Source of the DNA: Bacteroidia bacterium
GTDB taxonomy: Bacteria > Bacteroidota > Bacteroidia > J057
Direction of reading: 5' to 3'
Length of the DNA: 64,000 nt
Assembly: GCA_033391075.1 (NCBI GenBank)
Contig: JAWPMV010000001.1
Coordinates: 2,790,001-2,854,000, forward strand
Positions 49,529-58,545 of this stretch are shown one piece after another. A program made the position numbers and the translations under genes. Numbering within the stretch: the first letter of the stretch is position 1; each line of letters starts with the position of its first letter. Below the pieces are notes generated by a model. The model had not been told where the DNA came from. It ran no database searches and saw nothing but the letters and a program-made list of their open reading frames with translations.

Positions 49529-52318
49529 TTATTCTGTAATTATTAACTTCCTGACGAAGACCTTGTTATTTTCAAGGGTTAATCTCACCAGGTACATACC
49601 TGGTCGTAGTTTGTTTGAAGGAATCACTAATTCCTGAGATCCTACGACCGTATTTATCACTGAGTCGGATACAAGCGCGCCTTTGGCATCAAGGAGTTCA
49701 CATGATACTCTATGAGGACTTCCGGCATTCATCTTGATCCTTGTAATTCCATTTGAAGGATTCGGGTAAACTTCTCCAATCAAGAGTTCATTCTGATCCA
49801 GTCTGATTGTTTTGATCAGAGCTGAGTAAGAGATCTCTCCGTCTGGCTTGACTTGTTTGATTCGATAGCTAAAGTATTTATTAGCCTCAATCGCATAGTC
49901 CGTGAAGTAATATTTATTTTCAAAGAGGTCCATTTCACTCAACATTCTCATGCCGATTGTTGTGAATTCACCTGCACCATCTTCTCTTTCTATTTCATAA
50001 TACGTTCCATTATCCAATAGCTTTGATTCCCAACTCAGGTCAACATTTTTGCCAGAGATACTGGATACAAAATTGGTGATGCCTGTAAATAAACCTGTTC
50101 CAGTGGTGTCGCAGGTATTTGTTAGAGGCGGAGTTGTTTCGAAACAGTTGAAGATTGCAAAATCCAGTACTGTTACCTGAACCTGGCTTCCGTTTGGATA
50201 AACACCGAATCTATAGGTTCCTGCAGCTAAATTTGTAACACCCGGTGAACCAAGATTATCGAAGATCTGGAAGAGACTACCAGTTCCCTGGAAAGTAACT
50301 ACCACCTCAAAGGTTGAATCATTGATACACTCTGTATAGGCAGTGTCTATAGAAACATCACATACAGGAACCGGTGTACAGTCTGCCGTAACAGGTCCGA
50401 GTGTTGAAGTACATCCTGCAAAACTTGAATCTGATACTGTGATGAATACATCGGTACTGTTGAAGTAATCACCGAACATATAGGTCCCCGGTCCTAATCC
50501 TGTCATGGGGGTTGATCCAAGATTGTCGGAGATACTGAAATTGTTGCCGATTCCGGTAAAGGTTACCATTACTGCAAAAGAAGTATCTGAGGCACACTCT
50601 GCTACCAGATCGGTAATAGTTACCGCACATGTATCTGGCGCACAATCCGCAGTGATAGGTCCAATGCTAGCCTGACAAGTACTATCAGAATCATCAGTAG
50701 CTGTGAATGAAACAGATACATTATTTAAGTAAGGTCCAAAGGTATAGGATCCAGCAGCTCCATTTTGGCTCATGCCCTGATTATCAGAAACAGTATAGTT
50801 GCCAGTTCCGCCCAGTATAAAGGACACTTCGAAAGTAGAGTCTGTCAAGCAATTGCTGTCAAGGCTATCAAGTGCAACATCACATACCGGAGGTGGTGGT
50901 GAACAATCCAGAGCTGGAGCTATTAAACTCTCCTGACAATTTGCTATGTCCGGATTTAAAACCACAATCAGGATATTCGAAAGATTATTTCTGTAAGGTC
51001 CGAAGGTGTAGGTTCCTGCAGGTCCAGTTTGAACTGGAAAGCCTTGATTATCCCGTACGGTCAATGTTCCTGCTCCAGAAACTATTACAGATACCTCGAA
51101 AGTAGAATCAGTAATACAGACAGAATAAATACTGTCTATGGCCACATCACATACTGGAGGAGGAGGCGCACAATCATTGCTGATCGGTCCTGCATTATCA
51201 GAACAGTTAGCAATAGACGCATCATTTGCAGTAAATGAAACGGGAGTATTGTTGGCATAAGGCCCGAAAACGAATACCCCTCCTACTCCATTTTGAGTTG
51301 CAGATCCCTGGTCATCACTTATTGTATAGTTCCCGGTCCCGGATACATATACACTTACTTCGAAAGTGGTATCGTTAAGACAAGTGCTTGAGAGGCTATC
51401 AATAGCCACATCACACACAGGAGCCGGAGTACAATCATTGCTAACTACATCAGCAGTGTCAGCACATGCTGCAATACTCATATCGCTGACGATGATTTCG
51501 ACATTCGTATTATTGCTGTAGGAGCTAAACATATAAGTACCAGCGCTTAATCCACTTAAAGGAGATCTTCCCTGGTTATCAGAAATTTCGAATTGATTGC
51601 CAGTTCCGGTGAAGCTTACGCTTACATTAAAAGTAGAATCATTGATGCAGGTAGTAGTTACATCTGTGATTTCCACATCGCAGGTAGGCGCGCTACAGTC
51701 GCGATTAACGTTTACATCTCCGATACCTGTATAGGCCCCAGAATAAAAGAACCAACCGGAAAGACCGTCCATTGCATTTTTAGCATTGGCACCGATTCCC
51801 ATTTGGAAACCATAGTCAAAGTTGGATGGTCTGTGGCTAAGATCAAGGGTATCCCCATCATAGAAGGTACCACCCACACCAATTAGCGTACTTCTGGTAT
51901 CATCTAATTCGTAAAACAACCAGTCTTGCTGGTTTGCGGTAACTACAGATTGGGGAGCAAGTTCAACTTTCACTCCTCTACCTAAAGCGGTCCAGGTAGC
52001 GAAGTCCCTTTCATTGACCAACCAGATGTTTACATCCCATTGAAGATTGGGTTGAGATTCATGTTGAACTCTACCAGTTAGATTTGCTGTGCCGTCATTG
52101 AAGATTGTCAGGTTACCTCCCTGAGAATCAAACACAAAGCGCGGAGATGATGCTCCGGGTAGATTGTCTAAATAGATCGAATGGCCGTTAGATGCCTGGA
52201 AATTATCTAAGCTGCAAAGTTGACTTACCTGGGATTGGGCAAGGCTTGACACAGTGCCTAGCCAAAAGACCAGTATAAGGCTAATGAGAAATTGGGTAAA
52301 GCGGTATAATTGTACCAT
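49529..52318 (-). CDS. T9SS-exported multi-repeat surface protein (6 repeats)
   Basis: A 929-residue paralogue of the neighbouring T9SS protein. Signal peptide at 1-28; the same N-terminal domain (GHSIYLDNLPGASSPRFVFD, WDVNIWLVN, YELDDTRSTLIGVGGTFYDGDTLDL, GLSGWFFYSGAYTGIGDVN). Six ~88-residue modules follow, starting CDVEITDVTTTC, CDVAIDSLSSTC, CDVAIDSIYSVC, CDVALDSLDSNC, CAVTITDLVAEC and CDVSIDTAYTEC, joined by Pro-rich hinges (CAPPPPVC, CSPPPPVC). An FN3-like part and a type-A sorting domain (GEVYPNPSNGITRIKMN ... GMYLVRLTLENNKVFVRKLIITE) close the protein. Each module has a conserved Cys pair. Adhesin or matrix function is plausible but not shown. Confidence 0.9.
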   Translation of the reverse strand: MVQLYRFTQFLISLILVFWLGTVSSLAQSQVSQLCSLDNFQASNGHSIYLDNLPGASSPRFVFDSQGGNLTIFNDGTANLTGRVQHESQPNLQWDVNIWLVNERDFATWTALGRGVKVELAPQSVVTANQQDWLFYELDDTRSTLIGVGGTFYDGDTLDLSHRPSNFDYGFQMGIGANAKNAMDGLSGWFFYSGAYTGIGDVNVNRDCSAPTCDVEITDVTTTCINDSTFNVSVSFTGTGNQFEISDNQGRSPLSGLSAGTYMFSSYSNNTNVEIIVSDMSIAACADTADVVSNDCTPAPVCDVAIDSLSSTCLNDTTFEVSVYVSGTGNYTISDDQGSATQNGVGGVFVFGPYANNTPVSFTANDASIANCSDNAGPISNDCAPPPPVCDVAIDSIYSVCITDSTFEVSVIVSGAGTLTVRDNQGFPVQTGPAGTYTFGPYRNNLSNILIVVLNPDIANCQESLIAPALDCSPPPPVCDVALDSLDSNCLTDSTFEVSFILGGTGNYTVSDNQGMSQNGAAGSYTFGPYLNNVSVSFTATDDSDSTCQASIGPITADCAPDTCAVTITDLVAECASDTSFAVMVTFTGIGNNFSISDNLGSTPMTGLGPGTYMFGDYFNSTDVFITVSDSSFAGCTSTLGPVTADCTPVPVCDVSIDTAYTECINDSTFEVVVTFQGTGSLFQIFDNLGSPGVTNLAAGTYRFGVYPNGSQVQVTVLDFAIFNCFETTPPLTNTCDTTGTGLFTGITNFVSSISGKNVDLSWESKLLDNGTYYEIEREDGAGEFTTIGMRMLSEMDLFENKYYFTDYAIEANKYFSYRIKQVKPDGEISYSALIKTIRLDQNELLIGEVYPNPSNGITRIKMNAGSPHRVSCELLDAKGALVSDSVINTVVGSQELVIPSNKLRPGMYLVRLTLENNKVFVRKLIITE

Positions 52319-53181
52319 ATCGTCAGTGTAACAGAGAACTTTACTGTCGCTAATAACAGAATAAAACCATAACTGAACTAACCAGCACAGAGTGCGGATC
52401 AGTATAAAATTTGGTGCTTGGTGGGTTTGACTGGATAAAAAGAAGGGACTAAAAAAGACTCCTGATGGGGTCAGGCATACTTATTTTTATCCGGATTTAT
52501 AAAGAGCAGAATTTGAAACGAAATTACGCATACTATGGGAAATAAAAAAGTTTAGTATTAGATAATTTTTGACCCTATGCGTAAGTCGACTTTCCTATAA
52601 TCTTTTACAGTTCACTATATATCAAAAAAAGGGCCAAAAAACTGTACAATTGGATCGAAAGACAGATTTTTATGTGCACCGCTTTTTATTCTTTTTATTG
52701 AATAATTGGTTAATCATTGATAATGAGGGAGAAAGCGCAAAATATGGACGTATTTATCGAAAAAAAATACAGCAAATTTTTCAAAAAAATAATTTCTCAA
52801 TTTGTTAATTCGACTTTTTGAAAAGAAAAATCGCAAAAATTGTAGGAAATATTACCCAGAAAGCTCAAAGTGGAAATTCTCTGGATACTTAGTTGACAGC
52901 ACAAAGGCTTCATGTAGAATAATTCAGGGAATTTGTACCAAAATCATCATTCATATTAGGAAAATGAGCCTGAATGAGGGCTTTTCATGTTGTCCCACTA
53001 TTTCTTTTCGGGGTAAATTATTCTGAGAAAAATAAATGCGAACACATGAAACATTTACTCGGAGAAGGGATTCAAGCCTTGCTTTTAGTCAAATAGTTTT
53101 CTATCTTTAATTACCATGAAGGAAAAAACTAAACTACAAACTACTATTATTTAACTCCTGTCTTCTTTGTAATTAAAAACT
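52319..53181. other. 863-bp AT-rich intergenic region without a convincing gene
   Basis: The first ~240 bases are the upstream region of the leftward T9SS gene and include the block shared with its paralogue. The middle part is strongly AT-rich; several short open frames on the plus strand (for example 52569-52808) lack codon character and family resemblance. Near the right end TATCTTTA (53102-53109, -7-like) precedes a 12-codon ATG frame at 53116-53154 and the bidirectional terminator, which could mark a short transcript. Confidence 0.5.
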
Positions 53182-53212
53182 AGGCGACCTTATCTCCCTC
53201 CCAAGGTCGCCT
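53182..53212. terminator. bidirectional terminator overlapping the 3' end of the GHL10 gene
   Basis: AGGCGACCTT (53182-53191) and AAGGTCGCCT (53203-53212) form ten perfect pairs. Plus-strand tail TTTTCTTTTTT, minus-strand tail AGTTTTTAATT. The right arm and loop encode the last codons and stop of the minus-strand gene. Confidence 0.88.
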
Positions 53213-54794
53213 TTTCTTTTTTAGGCTTTTTAGGTGTCCTGCTCCACCTCCTCTGCGAGCGAAAATCACTAATCTCACTTTCATTTCCCAACCAGTCCAC
53301 AGCAGTTATCGCATAGGTGTATTTTTTCAACCAACGAGTTTCCTCATCCAGATAATAGAGATCATTGGATCTCACGATGGTCTGTTGATATTCGGGCAAA
53401 GGCAAGGGGATTTTTCTCCCTTTATTTCGATAAACTACATAATACTTGATCTCTTTACTGGAAGCTTCAGAAGACCAGATCATGGCTACGCCTTTTGGAT
53501 CTGAGTCTGTCTCCAGTCCATATGGAGCAAGTGGCGCTTCTGGCTCAAAACGCTTGGCATATGGAGTTAAGGAAGGATAGAAATAATGATTTTGCGAAAG
53601 GGAATCCATAATTCCCAATGGATTTGTTTTTAGCCACTTTGCACTAAAAAAAATGCTCCCGGATACTGTACGGAGATTCCGGATTTGCCGGATTTGCTCA
53701 GGAATTTCCTCTGGCTTACTCCAATTGATGTCCGAATTATTATCAATCTTATATAATGCCTGCCCTATGTATAATTTGGTCCTCTGTTTATTTCGCTCCC
53801 ACCAATCCAACAATACCTCAAAATCGGCCGGGGCAAATCCCCTACTCCAGTATATTTGTGGAGCGACATAATCGATCCAGCCATTTTCCATCCACTTCAG
53901 GATATCCGCATATAAATCATCATAACTACTTTGCCCGCTGCGGGTATTTGATCCTTTCGAATCCTGAGAAACATTTCGCCAAACCCCAAAAGGACTAATC
54001 CCAAGCTCGACAAAAGGCTTAATGGCATATATACTATCGCTTACATCCCTGATAAAAGAGTTTATATTATCTCTCCGCCAGTCATCCAGCTCAAGATTGT
54101 CAGGATTAAATTGCTCAAAACTCAGGCTGTCATTGAGGATTTCTCCTTGAATTTTATAAGGATAGAAGTAATCATCGAAATGAATGGCATCTATGTCATA
54201 TCGCCTGACAACATCACTGACAATTTCCATAATATACCTTCGGGCATAAGGATTTCCCGGATTGACATAGAGATTTTTTCCATAGGAAAAGGTCCAGTCA
54301 GGAAAGCGACTCCCAATATGCCCTTTAGGCAACTCTTTTCCTTCAAACCAGTCCAGATTCAGTCGGAAAGGATTGATCCACGCATGTAGTTCCAATCCCC
54401 GCTCATGGCAGGCATCAATAATAAAGGTCAAAGGATCATAGTAAGGAGCGGGTGCTTTCCCCAATTCCCCATTTAAATAGGAAGACCAGGGCTCAAATCG
54501 ACTTTCATAGAATACTTCTCCTGCAGGTCTGATTTGAAAAATAACCGCATTCAGGCCCGCTTCTTTGCATCGGTCCAGCATTTCGAGAAGTTCTGCCTGC
54601 TGTTTTTCTGTGGAAAGTCCTGCTCGGGAAGGCCAGTCTATATTTTTGACACTTGCCATCCATATGCCCCTGAATTCTCTTTTGGGAGGATGGATTTGAG
54701 CTTTGAGAGATGGAATAAGGAGCGCAAAGCAGCAGAAAAAGAAAAACCCTTTTTGTAGAAAAGGGAAAGAAAAAAATCTGTAGACTAAAGACAT
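53190..54794 (-). CDS. GHL10 (family-10-like) glycosyl hydrolase, secreted
   Basis: A 534-residue exported TIM-barrel protein of the DUF187/GHL10 type. Signal peptide at the N-terminus, then REFRGIWMASVKNIDWPSRAGLSTEKQQAELLEMLDRCKEAGLNAVIFQIRPAGEVFYESRFEPWSSYL, LELHAWINPFRLN, YIMEIVSDVVRRYDIDAIHFDDYFYPY and WIDYVAPQIYWSRGF. The C-terminal ~100 residues are FN3-like (VAMIWSSEASSKEIKYYVVYRNKG). Such enzymes are found in peptidoglycan or polysaccharide degradation; its position directly before murQ suggests cell-wall sugar salvage. The gene leads away from murQ by 44 bases and may share its transcript. Confidence 0.9.
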   Translation of the reverse strand: MSLVYRFFSFPFLQKGFFFFCCFALLIPSLKAQIHPPKREFRGIWMASVKNIDWPSRAGLSTEKQQAELLEMLDRCKEAGLNAVIFQIRPAGEVFYESRFEPWSSYLNGELGKAPAPYYDPLTFIIDACHERGLELHAWINPFRLNLDWFEGKELPKGHIGSRFPDWTFSYGKNLYVNPGNPYARRYIMEIVSDVVRRYDIDAIHFDDYFYPYKIQGEILNDSLSFEQFNPDNLELDDWRRDNINSFIRDVSDSIYAIKPFVELGISPFGVWRNVSQDSKGSNTRSGQSSYDDLYADILKWMENGWIDYVAPQIYWSRGFAPADFEVLLDWWERNKQRTKLYIGQALYKIDNNSDINWSKPEEIPEQIRQIRNLRTVSGSIFFSAKWLKTNPLGIMDSLSQNHYFYPSLTPYAKRFEPEAPLAPYGLETDSDPKGVAMIWSSEASSKEIKYYVVYRNKGRKIPLPLPEYQQTIVRSNDLYYLDEETRWLKKYTYAITAVDWLGNESEISDFRSQRRWSRTPKKPKKEKATLGGR

Positions 54795-54838
54795 ATTACC
54801 CGTTTAGATTGCAATATAACCAATAGCCTACAGAAGCT

Positions 54839-55648
54839 TCAATTACCACCCGCATAGGCAGTTAATGCCTCCCGTACACTTCCATATCTTAACAATAGTT
54901 CTTTTGCAGAATCATAGTCCAGGCTGGTCTTTTCCATAATCATCCGACTTCCCCGATCTACAAGCTTCTTATTTGAAAGCTGCATATCCACCATCTTATT
55001 TCCAATTACATGTCCTAATTTGATCATCAGGGAGGTTGAAATCATATTGAGTACCAGTTTTTGTGCCGTCCCGGCTTTCATCCGGGTACTTCCTGTCACA
55101 AATTCGGGTCCCACAACCACCTCTACAGGAAACTCAACTTTAGCAGCCAGGGGAGTATCATAATTACAGGTAATACAAGCTGTTTTGATACCTCTTGATC
55201 TGGCTTCATCCATGGCCCCGAGGACATAGGGAGTTGTACCGCTGGCAGCAATCCCTATCACAAAATCCTTTTCATCAATCCCAATTTCCTCCAGATCTAA
55301 CCATCCTTGCTCGAAACTATCCTCAGCATATTCCACAGCCTTATAAACAGCTTCCTTGCCTCCTGCGATCAAGCCCACTACCCTTCCCGGGTCTACTCCA
55401 AAAGTAGGTGGGCATTCTGAAGCATCTACAATCCCCAATCTACCACTGGTTCCACTGCCCATATAGATCAGCCTGCCTCCCATTTTCATGCAGACAAAAG
55501 CGGCCTCTATAAGAAGTTCAATAGGCCCCAGAAGTTTTGAGATAACTTCCGGGACCTTCTTGTCTTCCTGATTGATTGAGGACAACAAATCTGCTGTGCT
55601 CATTTTATCCAGTCCTTCATAATTTGAGGACTGTTCAGTTGATTTCAT
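54839..55648 (-). CDS. murQ: N-acetylmuramic acid 6-phosphate etherase
   Basis: A 269-residue SIS-domain lyase that cleaves the D-lactyl ether of MurNAc-6-phosphate to give GlcNAc-6-phosphate. Signatures: RLIYMGSGTSGRLGIVDASECPPTFG, VIGIAASGTTPYVLGA, and GPEFVTGSTRMKAGTAQKLVLNMISTSLMIKLGHVIGNKMVDMQLSNKKLVDRG. It is shorter than the ~298-residue E. coli enzyme, at the C-terminal helical part. It starts 13 bases after nagB and works with it in the muramic acid salvage pathway. Confidence 0.97.
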   Translation of the reverse strand: MKSTEQSSNYEGLDKMSTADLLSSINQEDKKVPEVISKLLGPIELLIEAAFVCMKMGGRLIYMGSGTSGRLGIVDASECPPTFGVDPGRVVGLIAGGKEAVYKAVEYAEDSFEQGWLDLEEIGIDEKDFVIGIAASGTTPYVLGAMDEARSRGIKTACITCNYDTPLAAKVEFPVEVVVGPEFVTGSTRMKAGTAQKLVLNMISTSLMIKLGHVIGNKMVDMQLSNKKLVDRGSRMIMEKTSLDYDSAKELLLRYGSVREALTAYAGGN

Positions 55649-55661
55649 CTATTTGATCTAT

Positions 55662-57578
55662 TCAAAAATGATAGCGAACAAAAGCTTCAATCGCTTCATA
55701 CTCTGGCAAACCTAATGCATCATAGATCTGCGCAGTATTTTGATTTCTATCTTCTGCTCTTTGCCAGAATTCACGTGGATCATTGCCAGGAAAGAGAGCA
55801 CTGTCTTTTTGAGATTGGTGCTTAAAAATCGCCTCTCTCTTTCTTCTCAATTCCTCAGGACTAATCGGAATAGCCATTTCAATTTCACTCACTGGCCATT
55901 CCTGCCATGCACCTCTGTATAACCATACCCAGCATTCTTTCAACCATTCCTCTCCTTTCAATCTATCCAGTGCTTTAAATATAGCATCTAAACAAACACG
56001 GTGGGTTCCATGAGGATCAGAGAGGTCTCCCGCTGCAAAGATTTGCTGAGGCTTTACCTTCTGCAACAGGTCTACGATCACCTGAACATCTTCTTCTCCT
56101 ATAGGCTTCTTCTTAACTCGCCCCGTTTCATAGAAAGGCATATCCAGGAAGTGAACATGCTCATCTTTCACCTTGCAATAGCGACATGCTGATTTTGCTT
56201 CTCCTCTTCTAATGAGTCCTTTGATTTGTTGCAATTCTCTCGAATCAGGTTGCCCCGGCACTTTACTATTGAGGAAATCGCGACTATCCGTATAGAGTTT
56301 CTCTGCTTCTTTGGAGTTTTGCCCAAAGGATTTACTGAAATCCAGTGCAAAGTCGATAAAACGCATAGCAGCATCATCAAATACAGCTATGTTTCCAGAA
56401 GTCTGATAGGCTACATGTACTTCATGTCCCTGATCAACCAGTCTCAACAAAGTTCCTCCCATAGAGATCACATCATCATCCGGATGGGGACTAAAAATCA
56501 AACTTCTTTTTGGGAATGGATCTTTTCTTTCTGGTCTATGTGTATCATCGGCATTGGGTTTCCCTCCAGGCCAACCCGTGATCGTTCTCTGCATTTCATT
56601 GAATACGCGGATATTAATTCCATAGGCAGCTCCATGCTCAGCAATCAGATCTCCCATCCCATGCTCATTGTAGTCCTCATCTGTAAGTTTCAGGATAGGC
56701 TTTCCTAATTCCTGGCAAAGCCATACTACCCCGAGTCGGATCATTTTATCATCCCATACACAAGGTCCTACCAGCCAGGGAGCTTTACTCCTTGTCAATT
56801 CAGCTGATGCAGCTTCATCAAGCAGGATCTCTGCGTTTTCATGTTTTTGGAGAAAAGTAGCAGGAATCAATTCTGTAATTTCTCCCTCTACAGTCTCTTT
56901 TATAATAGGTGCTTTTCCCTCACCCCATGCAAGGAGAAGTACTGCTTTGGCTCTCATGATCGTTCCCACGCCCATCGTAACGGCTCTACGAGGCACATTT
57001 TCCTCTGCAAAGAAATCACTGGCTGCATCCCGAATGGTAATACGGTCCAGGGCAATCATACGGGTACGAGAGCTAATGGAAGAGCCCGGTTCATTAAATC
57101 CAATGTGGCCGGTACGACCAATCCCCAGCAACTGTATATCAAGGCCTCCGACTTCTTCGATCTTCTTTTCATACTCCAGGCAAAACTTATCGATTTCTTC
57201 CAGGGGCAAAGTACCATCAGGGATATTCACATTTTCTCTTTTGATGTCTACCCTGTCAAAAAGGTATTCATTCATAAAGCGGTGATAACTCTGAAGAGCA
57301 TCTGGCTCCATGGGGAAATACTCATCCAGGTTAAAGCTGATAACATTCTGGAAGCTCAGGCCTTCTTCTTCATGCATACGCACGAGTTCATTATACACCC
57401 CTGTAGGAGTCGAACCCGTAGCGAGTCCCAGAACCGCCATTTCTCCTTTTTGGGCTTTATGGCGAATGAGGCTGGCAATTCTACCTGCAACTTCTTTAGA
57501 AGCGATGGAAGAATTTTCATAAATCCTCGTTGGGATTTTTTCAAATTGATAGGTAGTAGATGGATGAACTGCTAACAT
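55662..57578 (-). CDS. nagB: glucosamine-6-phosphate deaminase fused to LmbE/PIG-L-type deacetylase-like domain
   Basis: About 638 residues from ATG 57578 (a TTG two codons earlier is less likely). Residues ~1-265 are NagB: VLGLATGSTPTGVYNELV, NLDEYFPM, LLGIGRTGHIGFNEPGSSISSRTR, RAVTMGVGTIMRAKAVLLLAWG. Residues ~365-600 are a LmbE-like domain with SPHPDDDVISMGGTLLRLVDQGHEVHVAYQTSG and DLSDPHGTHRVCLDAI, i.e. the zinc-binding HPDD and HxxH motifs. The fusion links deacetylation and deamination of amino-sugar phosphates; it is known in Bacteroidota. It lies 24 bases downstream of the DeoR regulator. Confidence 0.95.
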   Translation of the reverse strand: MLAVHPSTTYQFEKIPTRIYENSSIASKEVAGRIASLIRHKAQKGEMAVLGLATGSTPTGVYNELVRMHEEEGLSFQNVISFNLDEYFPMEPDALQSYHRFMNEYLFDRVDIKRENVNIPDGTLPLEEIDKFCLEYEKKIEEVGGLDIQLLGIGRTGHIGFNEPGSSISSRTRMIALDRITIRDAASDFFAEENVPRRAVTMGVGTIMRAKAVLLLAWGEGKAPIIKETVEGEITELIPATFLQKHENAEILLDEAASAELTRSKAPWLVGPCVWDDKMIRLGVVWLCQELGKPILKLTDEDYNEHGMGDLIAEHGAAYGINIRVFNEMQRTITGWPGGKPNADDTHRPERKDPFPKRSLIFSPHPDDDVISMGGTLLRLVDQGHEVHVAYQTSGNIAVFDDAAMRFIDFALDFSKSFGQNSKEAEKLYTDSRDFLNSKVPGQPDSRELQQIKGLIRRGEAKSACRYCKVKDEHVHFLDMPFYETGRVKKKPIGEEDVQVIVDLLQKVKPQQIFAAGDLSDPHGTHRVCLDAIFKALDRLKGEEWLKECWVWLYRGAWQEWPVSEIEMAIPISPEELRRKREAIFKHQSQKDSALFPGNDPREFWQRAEDRNQNTAQIYDALGLPEYEAIEAFVRYHF

Positions 57579-57602
57579 GTTCAAATTAATTTTTGAGAGT
57601 AA

Positions 57603-58352
57603 TTATACGGTTTGAATGCCTATACCTTCATAAGGATCTAATCTTTGATCCCCATCAGGCAGACAACTAATGATCTTATGTAATTTTTGAGTCTCCCCTA
57701 TTTTATAGGGATTGACAGTTTCAATTTTTTCGGGTATTAATAAACTCAGCACCTCAGCAGCGGCATTGATCATGGCCCGCTTCACCTGGGTTTCTTCCCA
57801 GTCTATTTCTGTGATGCCGATTTGATGATGAATACTCCTTATTCCCAGGAAGCACTGATCTGCATGCAAGCCGCTAAAAGTCTTTATGGCTTCCTCTCCA
57901 ACGGTAACCTGAGCCTGTTTCAACACTCTCCCGCCAGCAAAGATTACCTCAATTCGGGGATGATCGGCTAGTTCACTGGCAATCGGGATACTATTGGTGA
58001 AGACAGTAGCTGATAAACTTTTAGGTAAAGCTTTTACCAGTTCCAGATTGGTAGTTCCGCCATCGATGATGACTACCGAATTATCTTTTACAAATTCAGC
58101 TGCCTTACTGGCAAGTTGTCTCTTTTGATCGAGAGCATATACTTCCCGGTCTTTATAGTCAAAAGGATTTAAACTGAGAGAAATTGCTCCTCCATGCACT
58201 TTTTTCAATTGCCCCTTATCAGACAACTCTTTCAAATCCCTTCGGATGGTATCCTCCGAAACAGCAAGAACCTCACTTAATTCAAGGGTGAGAACTTTTT
58301 GATTCTTTTGAATGGATTCCAGGATGTAAGTATGTCTTTCTTCTTTTAGCAT
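57603..58352 (-). CDS. DeoR/GlpR-family transcriptional regulator of the amino-sugar locus
   Basis: About 249 residues from ATG 58352, which gives the family start MLKEERHTYILESIQKNQKVLTLELSEVLAVSEDTIRRDLKELSDKGQLKKVHGGAI (winged helix). An upstream in-frame ATG at 58400 is rejected because it would put several TGCA operator boxes inside the coding region. The DeoRC sugar-phosphate-sensing domain has VVIIDGGTTNLELVKALP, FTNSIPIASEL and IEVIFAGGRV. It is likely to sense an amino-sugar phosphate and to control nagB-murQ leftward and the divergent serine hydrolase gene. Confidence 0.94.
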   Translation of the reverse strand: MLKEERHTYILESIQKNQKVLTLELSEVLAVSEDTIRRDLKELSDKGQLKKVHGGAISLSLNPFDYKDREVYALDQKRQLASKAAEFVKDNSVVIIDGGTTNLELVKALPKSLSATVFTNSIPIASELADHPRIEVIFAGGRVLKQAQVTVGEEAIKTFSGLHADQCFLGIRSIHHQIGITEIDWEETQVKRAMINAAAEVLSLLIPEKIETVNPYKIGETQKLHKIISCLPDGDQRLDPYEGIGIQTV

Positions 58353-58374
58353 AAGAGAATTCACTTTCAATTCA

Positions 58375-58503
58375 TGCAAACTCCTGCAAGTATACTGCAT
58401 TTTTCTGAGCTTTTATGCATTTTTTTGCAAATTTTATCAGAATTTAATCTTTTCTTAACCTAAATCGCTGCTTTTTTCTCCCCGATTCCTGCAAAAACAT
58501 GCA
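58375..58503. promoter_or_regulatory. phased TGCA operator array between the DeoR and serine hydrolase genes
   Basis: Seven TGCA cores lie at 58375, 58385, 58396, 58416, 58426, 58490 and 58500, with spacings of 10, 11, 20, 10, 64 and 10 bases, mostly one helical turn or two. Most extend to TGCAAA or its complement (ATGCAAAC, CTGCAAGT, CTGCATTTTT, TTTTGCAAAT, CTGCAAAAACATGCAAAAG). Five boxes cluster at the leftward promoter and two at the rightward one, which suggests cooperative, looping control by the DeoR-type protein. Confidence 0.65.
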
Positions 58504-58545
58504 AAAGCCTTCCAATTAAGGCAGGCATTTAGTTATTTAGGATTC

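Noticed and set aside
49529-52318. CRISPR-like regular repeats in the T9SS gene
   Set aside because: The periodicity is at protein level (about 264 bases, diverged, in frame), so it reflects coding modules, not a CRISPR array.
52569-53026. Plus-strand open frames of 74-79 codons in the AT-rich gap
   Set aside because: They are Lys/Asn/Phe/Ile-rich translations of low-complexity AT-rich DNA, without recognisable domains or ribosome-binding sequences.
58375-58503. TGCA boxes as a short tandem repeat or CRISPR
   Set aside because: The units are only short cores at helical spacing between divergent promoters, without conserved longer repeats or spacers.
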